A stretch of DNA of 21,764 nt from Nitrospirota bacterium (GTDB taxonomy: Bacteria; Nitrospirota; Nitrospiria; Nitrospirales; UBA8639), in NCBI GenBank assembly GCA_020355985.1, contig CP070628.1, positions 1,568,260-1,590,023 on the forward strand. Direction: 5' to 3'. Positions 1 through 7,657 of the stretch are shown one piece after another; positions within the stretch are counted from its first letter, which is position 1, and each line of letters begins with the position of its first letter. The position numbers were made by a program, and so were the translations under genes. Below the pieces are notes generated by a model. That model was not told the DNA's origin, made no database searches, and saw nothing but the letters and a program-made list of their open reading frames with translations.

Positions 1-205
1 ACCTCCGCAAAGGAGCAGAAGGTGTCCCATTAACATCAGACCACTTAACCCATATCGTAGCAGCATTTTTAGCCTCGACATTTTCTGAACCATGGTGAGT
101 CTCGAGCGTTTCGATATCGCCTTTTGCGTCCATCGTTGGTGAAAACTGCCAGACAAATCCTACATGCTCTCCATAAAAATGCAAATCCAGGATCCAAAAA
201 TTCAT
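1..205 (-). CDS. Possible hypothetical protein, 3' end outside window
   Basis: From an ATG at 203-205 the minus strand stays open for 68 codons to the window edge. The product reads sensibly: it starts MNFWILDLHFYGEHVGF and is rich in W, D, E and H, with a later segment NAATIWVKWSDV. I do not recognise a family. The start is uncertain because no Shine-Dalgarno sequence precedes it. The frame is also open upstream as far as a stop near 282, and that stretch contains no better ATG. Overlapping ORFs in other frames have poorer composition. It lies downstream of the HDOD gene on the same strand, so it could be the last gene of that cluster or a remnant. Confidence 0.35.
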   Translation of the reverse strand, partial: MNFWILDLHFYGEHVGFVWQFSPTMDAKGDIETLETHHGSENVEAKNAATIWVKWSDVNGTPSAPLRR

Positions 206-339
206 GGCAAGATCGAAGGGCAGAAAAACATGCCAGTAGTATATACTTGAAATGCCGGAAAGTAGGAGGGAAATTTGGCCTTAAGCCCTCACCAAAGGTG
301 CAGGAACCACCTTTTCTCAATTGGAAGCAACCCTAATGG

Positions 340-1052
340 TCAGGTTACATAAAGAGCTAGGGGAAGGTCTCTCATCCATCCTTGCCAACGTGGGAGGTCA
401 TCCCATAATCCCAAACGCGTTAAATACGCTTCGCCTTCCCTCCCGACAACGCCATCGCCATCCTGTGCAATCCCCCCCCCTTCCAACAGGTTGGCAATAT
501 ATACAGCCGTGAGAGACAAAAGGCTGAATGAGAAACGTGAAACGGTTTGTCATGAAAGGTTACAAGGGTTAGCAGTTCCTCAGAAACTCCCCAGCGAGCT
601 AAAAATTTCGCTCCGCATTCGGCATGGGTAGTTCCTAAAAAACTCTTCTCAATTGTCCCTAACTCTTGCCCCTGACATTGTGCCAGATCAACAACAGCCA
701 TAAAGACCTCAGGCTGCTGATTTAAAAAAATCAGCATACCGACATCATGTAACAGCCCCCCTATAAACGCTCGCCAGACCAATGGCCGAGAGACATGCTG
801 GCTCATGGCAATCAATGCCGCCATATAACCAGTTCGCACACTATGCCGCCACAATGTTTGCATCGACCCTGGAGAAATTCCAATGCCCTCAGAAAGCGTA
901 AAAACTTCTAACCCCACGCTCAACCCCTTTTCGAGATTAGAGGGAAGCTCTCCTATCTGGTGTGTTAACAAACGGATGTAGGTTTCCAATTCATCCATTT
1001 CGATTGACAAAATTCCTGAAGCCATCTGATTTTTGCTCATGCTCCGACTCAT
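340..1052 (-). pseudogene. HDOD-domain signalling protein, frameshifted
   Basis: HDOD proteins are non-enzymatic HD-like signalling domains common in bacterial regulatory clusters. Visible are WRHSVRTGYMAALIA, FIGGLLHDVGMLIF and TFHDKPF, matching the second half of the HDOD fold; the usual N-terminal helices (about 100 residues) are missing. I chose the ATG at 1050-1052, which has GGGGAG six bases upstream, over the GTG at 1071-1073. The frame is lost near 518-521, a T4 tract on the coding strand. One extra T gives AFLSLTAVYIANLLEGGG and then QDGDGVV, YLTRLGLWDDLPRW and a TGA at 340-342, as expected for an HDOD C-terminus. As written, the ORF ends early at 420. It is either a real frameshift or a sequencing error. 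It is the last recognisable gene of the kinase cluster. Confidence 0.75.
472..480 (-). repeat. Nine-base G homopolymer inside the HDOD gene
   Basis: Nine consecutive G on the coding strand (C on plus) encode the Gly-Gly-Gly of the LLEGGG segment. It is the longest homopolymer I noticed inside a gene here. It lies about 40 bases downstream of the inferred frameshift. Adding one G would put the truncated reading frame back into the frame of the conserved C-terminal tail. Confidence 0.8.
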
Positions 1053-1289
1053 ATTCTCCCCAGGATATGCCACGGACGTATCAAAGCCACCTTTTAATCC
1101 TTCGATTTAAAAAGGGTTATACTCACAGGCCATGAAGATTTTTCTCGGTACTCTCAATAGGCCTCTTAAGTATCTGATAAATATTAAGCACGCAACATAC
1201 GGAAAAATTGGGGAATGTAAAATAGAAACACCCAACGCCCAAGAAGAAAAAACCGGAGAAGAAGCAGCCAGAAATGGAGAATGAGAGAG

Positions 1290-3140
1290 TTAGAGGTCAG
1301 GAAAGTGAAAGTTGCCCGGCAATTCCAGAGAAAAGGTAGCCCCATGGCCAATCCCCTCACTGCGAGCTCGCAAGGCCCCCCCGAGATTTTTGGCCATAAG
1401 AGCTCCACTGTGCAAACTCATACCGCGTCCACCATTTTTGGTGTTATACCCTTGCCCAAAAATTTTTACTAAGTCATCAGAAGCAATCCCAACACCCGAA
1501 TCCTGCACTTCTAGACAGACAGAATCAGGCGGTCCAGGAATAAGTTTTGCTCGCACAATGAGTTCTTTTGTAGAAACCGAAGCCATAGCCTGGCAAGCAT
1601 TCCGAATGACATCGCCCATCACCTCAAGCACTTGATGCTTATCCACAATGAGCTGTGGAATTTCCTCAAACTCTCTGGACACATCGATTTGCGAGTTCTC
1701 CAAAAGATCCTGATTCAAAGTTAATGCTTCCTCCACCAATTCAATCACAGAAATTTCTTCAGTTATTCCACTTGGCTTCGCAAGGTCTTGTTGAACGGCT
1801 ACGCATTGTTGAGCATTATGAGCATTTTCACGCAATCGGGCTAATTCGGCGAGAGCCACCCGTTGCTCCTCAACTAATTGGCCGGCTAATTTCTCTAAAT
1901 AGGCAGGGATTTGTTTCCCCTTGGGATTACTGGAGAAGTAGTTGCCGAGATCTTCCCGATGTTTGTGAAAAAGTTGTGAGATCCGTTGCACATCTCCAAC
2001 CATTGAATTCTTGAGGAGATCTGTGATGACTCCGATAGATACGTTGATACTGTTCAACGCGTTCCCCACATTATGCAGTACATCTGAAGCCACTTCGGCC
2101 ATTCCTAACTGTCGAGACGTATCCAATAATTGCTCATGCAACTCCAACTTTTCTTCTTCCATTTGCTTGCGTGCAGTAATGTCCTGCGCCACACATACCA
2201 GCCCCTGAAATTGCCCCTGTTCATCCTGCATCATGGAACCGGAAACAGAAATCGGAATCAATCGGCCATCACTCGTTAGAAAACTAGATTCGATTCCACT
2301 GACCGACCCTTGAAGGAGCAAGTTCTCGATAATGGAACCCTGAGCAAATTCTTCCCCAAAAATCAATCCTGGTGATTGTCCAATCAATTCATCTTCTTCG
2401 TACTCTAAGAGCGCCAGCAATGAGGGATTGACTGACCCAATCGTCAGATTTGCATCAATCACTAAGAGGGAATCCGCCATCGATCGCAATACATTATCCA
2501 CGTAAACTTTGGATGTCGCTAATGCATCACGGGCCGAGGCCAACGCAGCCTGTTGGTTAATGGGGTCATCCATGATCGCCCGCATGGCTTCACCAACAAG
2601 CTGTCGTTTCGAATCTGAAATCGCCAATTCATCTGACGCGCATTGAGCAGAAGAAACTGTTGCTGCACACAAACAGGAAGCCAACTGGAAAAGTTCTTCT
2701 GGCTGTCCAGGCATCCGAAACAGGGCCCATTGTTCAGTCCGACTCAATGACAAATCGGTTAGGCATGATCCATCATCACTTGAAAAGCATATGATACAGC
2801 GTACGGTATCATCCAACTCCCAGATTTTTTCAATATTCTCACGCACAATATCGAATTGATCTCTGCGAACCGATAGAAAGATGAGAGGGAAGGGCTTACC
2901 ATTCTGCTTACCTTCTGCAATATACTGAAAGGCTGCCTGCCAATCTTCCACCCTCACTATTCCAAAAGAGATGGCACTCATGTTGGCAGATGCGGAATTC
3001 AGCAATTCCGTCGCTTCATCTTGTGAGGACTGAGCAGCATCGGAAGCATGCAAGGCTTTTTTCAGAAAATCATGAGTGGTGGCATCATTGCAAAATGACA
3101 ACACACGCCAAAGAGAAGAATAAGTGGAAGAAGAAATCAT
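1290..3140 (-). CDS. Pseudo-receiver/PAS/LHNVGN-type histidine kinase
   Basis: Soluble hybrid-like sensor kinase of about 616 residues, with no membrane segment. Residues 1-165 resemble the receiver encoded at 5837-6400, but the key sites are changed. The phospho-acceptor motif FVDMRMPPG is LSVRRDQFD here, the switch Thr (VVICTAF) is Phe (CIICFSS) and the Lys of LRKPFD is Met (FRMPGQ). A PAS domain follows (about 210-330, ending AQDITARKQ). The dimerisation helix carries the H-box DVLHNVGNALNSI (His near 356). Then come a PKGKQIPAYLEKL segment, the N-box DVIRNACQAM, the G1 box DSGVGI and a G2-like GGRGMSLHSG. It therefore looks catalytically competent but cannot receive phosphate on its N-terminal domain. 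ATG 3138-3140 is preferred to an upstream TTG. Neither has a clear Shine-Dalgarno. Its signal and partner are unknown. Confidence 0.88.
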   Translation of the reverse strand: MISSSTYSSLWRVLSFCNDATTHDFLKKALHASDAAQSSQDEATELLNSASANMSAISFGIVRVEDWQAAFQYIAEGKQNGKPFPLIFLSVRRDQFDIVRENIEKIWELDDTVRCIICFSSDDGSCLTDLSLSRTEQWALFRMPGQPEELFQLASCLCAATVSSAQCASDELAISDSKRQLVGEAMRAIMDDPINQQAALASARDALATSKVYVDNVLRSMADSLLVIDANLTIGSVNPSLLALLEYEEDELIGQSPGLIFGEEFAQGSIIENLLLQGSVSGIESSFLTSDGRLIPISVSGSMMQDEQGQFQGLVCVAQDITARKQMEEEKLELHEQLLDTSRQLGMAEVASDVLHNVGNALNSINVSIGVITDLLKNSMVGDVQRISQLFHKHREDLGNYFSSNPKGKQIPAYLEKLAGQLVEEQRVALAELARLRENAHNAQQCVAVQQDLAKPSGITEEISVIELVEEALTLNQDLLENSQIDVSREFEEIPQLIVDKHQVLEVMGDVIRNACQAMASVSTKELIVRAKLIPGPPDSVCLEVQDSGVGIASDDLVKIFGQGYNTKNGGRGMSLHSGALMAKNLGGALRARSEGIGHGATFSLELPGNFHFPDL

Positions 3141-3295
3141 AACCAATTTCTAGCCATTTTTTGAGAGCAAGAAAGAAAATTTATGCCGACGCCTCCAATT
3201 GCAAGGACATCACCAACAATGTCTCCGTTCAGCAACCAAGTCACCGATATGATTTTCCCGAATTCCATGGGCAGCCCACCGCGAGAAAACGTTGT

Positions 3296-4288
3296 TCATC
3301 TATTCTGGAAAACGGGTAAGGTTACGATAAAAGTCGATCCTTCACCAAGAATGGAGCGGACCGATATCCCACCTCCACATTGATCGACAATGCGTTGACA
3401 AACAGCAAGCCCGATTCCCGTACCTTCATATTCATCTTTCCGATGCAGCCGTTTGAACATTCCAAAAATCTTGTCGAAGTGCTCAGCAGAAATACCAATT
3501 CCTTGATCTTGAAATTTGATTTGACAGAGGCTTCCAGGGTTTCCTGACCCCGAATGACGGCGGTCCTGGATGATCATGCCTGAAATATGAATATTCGGAG
3601 CCAGCCCGCGTTTACAAAACTTTAAGGCATTGCCAATGAGGTTCTGAAACAACTGCCGAATTTGCAAGGGATCACCATGAATTCTTGGCAGATCGCCCAC
3701 ATTAATCTCAGCCTGTAATTCTTCAATATGCGCCGCTAGATCGGCCAGGATTTCCTCCACAATTTCCCGCAAAGACAGATCTATTCCGGTCAAATCAGGA
3801 GCATCGATTCGAGAATAGACCAACAATCCTTCAATCAACTGCTGCATTCGACTGGCCGCTTTTGTCACCCGATTCAAATAATTTTGACCTTGCTCATTCA
3901 GTGATGAACCATGTTTGACTCGCAATAGATCTAAAAATACTTGAACGGAATGAAGCGGTTCTTGTAAATCATGGGCTGCAAGAGAGGCAAACTGTTCTAA
4001 ATCCCGATTTGATCTAGCCAATTCTTCGGTCTTCTGACGGAGAGCCAATTCGTCCCGTTCTCGTTCACGCAATTCTGTCAACGCTTGATCTCGGCCAGTC
4101 AAAATTTCTAAATTGCGTATTTCTAACTCCCGAATCGCTTGGATTAATTGATTTTCAATTTCTCTTTGCCGAAGCAGACTTTGCGCCAACTGCTGATTGA
4201 CCTCTTCCATTTGGTCGAGTTGATTTCTGAGTGCGAACTCAGATTCCTCGACAGACAATCCGGCCTCTTGTTGCCATTGCTTTTTCAT
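3296..4288 (-). CDS. Coiled-coil histidine kinase with classical HisKA
   Basis: A 330-residue cytoplasmic histidine kinase. Residues about 15-100 are a charged, Glu/Arg/Gln-rich segment predicted by eye to be coiled coil; no PAS, GAF or membrane sensor is present. The H-box FASLAAHDLQEPLHSV (His 106) is of the kind found in bacteriophytochrome-like and PAS kinases and differs from the LHNVGN boxes of its neighbours. N-box NLIGNALKF, G1 DQGIGI, F-box IFGMFKRLH and G2 EGTGIGLAV are all intact. It is therefore likely an active kinase that takes its input through its helical N-terminus, perhaps by hetero-dimerising or by docking on another sensor. It lies 109 bases downstream of the 4398-5690 kinase gene and 155 upstream of the 1290-3140 gene, all on one strand. 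Confidence 0.9.
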   Translation of the reverse strand: MKKQWQQEAGLSVEESEFALRNQLDQMEEVNQQLAQSLLRQREIENQLIQAIRELEIRNLEILTGRDQALTELRERERDELALRQKTEELARSNRDLEQFASLAAHDLQEPLHSVQVFLDLLRVKHGSSLNEQGQNYLNRVTKAASRMQQLIEGLLVYSRIDAPDLTGIDLSLREIVEEILADLAAHIEELQAEINVGDLPRIHGDPLQIRQLFQNLIGNALKFCKRGLAPNIHISGMIIQDRRHSGSGNPGSLCQIKFQDQGIGISAEHFDKIFGMFKRLHRKDEYEGTGIGLAVCQRIVDQCGGGISVRSILGEGSTFIVTLPVFQNR

Positions 4289-4397
4289 GGGTAGCCTAAA
4301 GAAGAGTGAGAAAAGGAAGAAAATGCTTGGGGTTTCTCAATAGTCGTAAGCTCTTCAACCATCCTGAACATCCGCTGGGTCCCTCTTGAGTCAATAT

Positions 4398-5690
4398 TCA
4401 TGACGACACTACTTCTTTTTGAACAGGGAAGGTCAAGGTAAATGTTGCACCCTTACCGACCCCCGCGCTTTGGACGTGCATTGAGCCACCCATGTTCTGA
4501 ATCGCTAGGATGGAACTTTGGAGCCCAATCCCATTACCGTCAATCTTTGTCGTAAACCCTCGGGTAAACATATTAGAAAGGTGCTCGGGAGCAATTCCTA
4601 TCCCACTATCTTGAATCGTCATGACCACGTATGTTTCTTCGTCGTCTTGATATTTGACACTGAGATGAAGATCGTGTCTATCCTGGACCTGTTGTCGCAT
4701 CGCTTGTTTCGCGTTACGAAGAAGATTCACCAAGATTTGAAGCAATTGATGTTGTTCAACGAGAACAGGTGGCACCTGCTGATAGTCAAGGCAAATGGTA
4801 ATCCACTTCTCATCTCCAGGCTGAAAACTGAGTTCCATGGCATGAGACAAGACCTCAGTTAATGAGATCTGCTCTGCCTGTCCGGCAGACTTGGCCATCG
4901 TTTGATGAGAAGAGATGATTTGCTTCATGTGGCAAATATTCCGGACCAATCCCCTCATTTCCTTTAAGATCGCCCCCTGCTCTTCTATTAGGTGAGTCCC
5001 AAGTTTTTCAAGCGAAGGAGGAATTCGTTTACCTTTGGGATCTTCTGTAAGATATGTCCCCAAATCCTGATCATGGGCTTTGATAAGTTCTCCCATTCGA
5101 CTCACGAGATTCACGGACGATTGATCGATGACCGATTCGACCATATTGGCTGCAACTGTCACGCTTGTCAGTACATTGCCAACATTGTGCAAGACGGTTG
5201 ATGCCACATCGGCCATTTTGATTTTGTAAGCAGCTTCGTCTAATTGACACCGAAGATGTTCTTGTACAGCCAGAAACTGCTTTCGTTCCTGCGCCTGTTG
5301 AAATACCCACTTCAAGATGGATGGTGCCAAAGTTTCATCTATGCGACATCCAACACCATCCTCAGCGATCATGCTCTGCCTACCTTCCGTCTCGGTGATG
5401 CTTGTGATCCCAATGATCGCGGCTTTCTTCCCGTCCTGGTTAAACTGACAGGCTTGCTCCCACTCTCTTCCTTCCTTTCGGCAATCAAGAACAATCACAT
5501 CGTACCGATTCTCCGACTCAACCTTGGTGAAACTCTTTTGTACAGTGGGGACCCATTCCACCGAGGGCTTGGGGTCGAAGGAGGTGAGGACCGAACGATA
5601 CGACGGAGAAAACTCCGTCTCATGAAAGCCAATCATCAAGACATTAAGGGGCAACGGTGTAGGAAGGGACTGACAATCAGAAGACAACAT
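4398..5690 (-). CDS. Receiver-like/LHNVGN-type histidine kinase
   Basis: A 430-residue cytoplasmic kinase. The N-terminal 130 residues look like a divergent receiver. Strand NVLMIGF lacks the paired acidic residues, while an Asp is kept in VIVLDCRKEG (residue 69) and the usual Lys near the end of the domain is not evident. After a short helical linker comes the H-box TVLHNVGNVLTSV (His 168). The family-specific segment DLGTYLTEDPKGKRIPPSLEKL follows in two steps (209-218 and 219-230). ATPase motifs are N-box NLLRNAKQAM, G1 DSGIGI and G2 DGNGIGLQSS, all intact. Start ATG 5688-5690 has no strong Shine-Dalgarno. It is closely related in layout to the 1290-3140 kinase but without the PAS domain. 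Input and output are not shown by the sequence. Confidence 0.87.
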   Translation of the reverse strand: MLSSDCQSLPTPLPLNVLMIGFHETEFSPSYRSVLTSFDPKPSVEWVPTVQKSFTKVESENRYDVIVLDCRKEGREWEQACQFNQDGKKAAIIGITSITETEGRQSMIAEDGVGCRIDETLAPSILKWVFQQAQERKQFLAVQEHLRCQLDEAAYKIKMADVASTVLHNVGNVLTSVTVAANMVESVIDQSSVNLVSRMGELIKAHDQDLGTYLTEDPKGKRIPPSLEKLGTHLIEEQGAILKEMRGLVRNICHMKQIISSHQTMAKSAGQAEQISLTEVLSHAMELSFQPGDEKWITICLDYQQVPPVLVEQHQLLQILVNLLRNAKQAMRQQVQDRHDLHLSVKYQDDEETYVVMTIQDSGIGIAPEHLSNMFTRGFTTKIDGNGIGLQSSILAIQNMGGSMHVQSAGVGKGATFTLTFPVQKEVVSS

Positions 5691-5836
5691 GAGAAATCAT
5701 TCATCTGAAAGGAATGAAACGGAATACGATTATTCGGAATTTCTCCTACATTGAAGTGAAAGAACCGCTCACCTTGTACTCAGGAAGCCTTCATTTATCA
5801 CATGGAGAACGCAAAATTCTTAAGGACCTCGATCGA

Positions 5837-6400
5837 TTAATGAGTTTTGACCGTTTCTTCCGCCCGTTCTTCAGCCCACTTTGCCAAGAGATCTAACTGA
5901 GATTTGGCCTGTTGCCCTTCGGCCCACCGCTTGGTCAACGAATTAGCCAATTGCCAAACTTCGATATTATCAAAGGGCTTTCGAAGAATGAGCAACTTGT
6001 CATTCTTATTCAGCCGTTGGATCACATCCTCCCAAGCATGGTCAGAAAACGCCGTGCAGATAACGACTTGCAAATCAGGATCTTCCTGCCATAAGTGCTC
6101 GACTGTCTCCACTCCATCCCAACCTGGAGGCATACGCATATCCACAAAGGCCACGGCATATGGTCGTTCGGCCTTCATGGCCTCTTGGACCATGCGATAT
6201 CCCATTTGCCCTTGATCGGCACATTCTACTTTGAACTTTTCCACGACCTTTTGCTCTTCCACATCATCGAATAATTCGGCTCGAACTTCCTGCAACAACG
6301 AGGTATCCAGAGAGTGCTCAAGAATTTTCCGGAAATCATCGTGAATGGCGACATTATCATCAATAACTAAGATCCTACGGTTACCTTGTTCCATATCCAT
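5837..6400 (-). CDS. Stand-alone response-regulator receiver
   Basis: A single receiver domain of 187 residues. ILVIDDN gives the acidic pair (14-15), AFVDMRMPPGWDG the phospho-acceptor Asp 87, VVICTAFSD the switch Thr 116, and LRKPFD the Lys 141. A loop between helix 1 and strand 2 is longer than in CheY (about residues 30-75), a pattern known from receivers fused to sensor kinases. The C-terminus is a charged helix (LAKWAEERAEETVKTH) that in longer relatives leads into a kinase or PAS module; here it simply stops. There is no DNA-binding or enzymatic output. Its start codon overlaps the stop of the upstream kinase by one base (TAATG), so translation is probably coupled and that kinase is the natural phosphodonor. 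Confidence 0.93.
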   Translation of the reverse strand: MDMEQGNRRILVIDDNVAIHDDFRKILEHSLDTSLLQEVRAELFDDVEEQKVVEKFKVECADQGQMGYRMVQEAMKAERPYAVAFVDMRMPPGWDGVETVEHLWQEDPDLQVVICTAFSDHAWEDVIQRLNKNDKLLILRKPFDNIEVWQLANSLTKRWAEGQQAKSQLDLLAKWAEERAEETVKTH

Positions 6401-7266
6401 TACCGTGTTTCCTCCATGTGAATAACTGGTAGATCAAGCGTAAATATAGCTCCCTGATTCAGCCCATCACTCCAAACTCGCAAGGACCCACCAAGGTCTT
6501 TGGCCGCTAACGCGCTCATGTGAAGATTTGGCAAAAGATCTGAATGAGACCCCGATTCCTGGGGCGAAAAAACCCGAGTCAGAGAGTCCGATGAAATACC
6601 GCGACCGGTATCTTCTATCTGCAAACGAACGAATCCGTTACGATCTGGACAAGGCAAAACATGCAGAACCAGGCGATGTACTCGCTCTGCCAGCTCGTGC
6701 ATCGAATTGATCGCATTCCTGATCAAATTCACTAAAATAGGACTCAATCTGGATACCTCCAAAATTCCTTCTCCGACAGGGTGATAATCCCGGACTACCT
6801 CTATTCCCATTCGGTCCAATTCTCTCTGATGAGAAACAACAGCCTCATCCATGACGGCTGCAAAGTGCACCGTGTCCTTAAACCCTCCAGCTCGTTCGGG
6901 CGTTTGCCCGGCTGTGAGTAAATATTCCAGTTGCTCAAGAAAATAATTCAGGGTCGTAAGTTCCTTGAGGGTATTCAAATGTGTATGGCACAATTCCTGA
7001 CTCAATTTTCCTAAAAAATGCGGAATCTTTTTCCCCTTTGGATCCTGCGCAAGATACCAACCGAGGTTGTCTTCGTGTGCCTCTAACATATCAGCGATAC
7101 GCCCGATATCATCCAGATGAAATTCTCGCAGTTGGTGATTAAGCAGTCCTGCCGAAACATGCACACTATTCAACACATTTCTCATCTTATGGAAAACAGA
7201 TTCTTCCCCTTTGGTCGAGTCAACACCCATTTTCGTTTCTTGTAGAAGAGTTGTCATGGTTCCCAT
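6400..7266 (-). CDS. Short LHNVGN-family histidine kinase, altered G2 box
   Basis: A 288-residue kinase with only about 20 residues before the H-box VFHKMRNVLNSV (His 26), so it has no sensor domain. The H-box has drifted from the LHNVGN of its neighbours but keeps His and the Asn-x-Leu-x-Ser end. The shared helical segment is present (NLGWYLAQDPKGKKIPHFL). N-box NLIRNAINSM and G1 EDTGRGI are good. The G2 region reads SDLLPNLHMSALAA, without the Gly-x-Gly normally lining the ATP lid, so catalytic strength is doubtful. The start could be ATG 7264-7266 or ATG 7255-7257; neither has a convincing ribosome site. It is the first gene of the minus-strand cluster and overlaps the receiver gene by one base. 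Confidence 0.85.
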   Translation of the reverse strand: MGTMTTLLQETKMGVDSTKGEESVFHKMRNVLNSVHVSAGLLNHQLREFHLDDIGRIADMLEAHEDNLGWYLAQDPKGKKIPHFLGKLSQELCHTHLNTLKELTTLNYFLEQLEYLLTAGQTPERAGGFKDTVHFAAVMDEAVVSHQRELDRMGIEVVRDYHPVGEGILEVSRLSPILVNLIRNAINSMHELAERVHRLVLHVLPCPDRNGFVRLQIEDTGRGISSDSLTRVFSPQESGSHSDLLPNLHMSALAAKDLGGSLRVWSDGLNQGAIFTLDLPVIHMEETR

Positions 7267-7657
7267 AAGAAGAAAAACGCCCGAGGGACAAATTTCAGTC
7301 CACTGCCATGCGATCCAATTAGACCAAATGTCTTCAGATGCCCAAATCCTGACATGGCCCTGAAGCTAATCGACAGTCCATTACGCCAGCCGAATCCTTT
7401 GTTCAGTATTACGGAATAAATCGGTCATTTGGCCAAGAACTTTAAAGAGATATCACCAGAAAATTTCTGGAAATATTGGAAACATGGTACTATCCACCTA
7501 TCCCTCGTCATGACTTTCCTTCCTCTCAACTCTGCAGGCATCTTATGAAGTCGTTAGATTATCTTCACCCCTCGACCACCCTATCGCCATAGCCAATGAC
7601 AATATTTTCCTCAATATCAGCTAAAGAACCAAAGCCGTCTCACACTTCGTGGTTGTC
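7267..7657 (+). other. Divergent intergenic region
   Basis: About 390 bases separate the minus-strand kinase cluster from the plus-strand acyltransferase gene, so promoters for both should lie here. I see no RNA gene, no long inverted repeat and no convincing paired -35/-10 on either strand. A TACTAT at about 7490-7495 facing right is the best -10-like word, but its -35 is poor. No coding frame of note is present. Confidence 0.5.

Noticed and set aside
294..314. Inverted repeat AAAGGTG...CACCTTT just beyond the HDOD stop codon
   Set aside because: On the minus strand it has no U-tract, and no plus-strand gene precedes it, so it is not a convincing terminator.
1090..1115. AT-rich imperfect hairpin (ccttttaatcc / atttaaaaagg) upstream of the HDOD start
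   Set aside because: The stem is bulged and weak and there is no U-tract; it is likely chance in AT-rich intergenic DNA.
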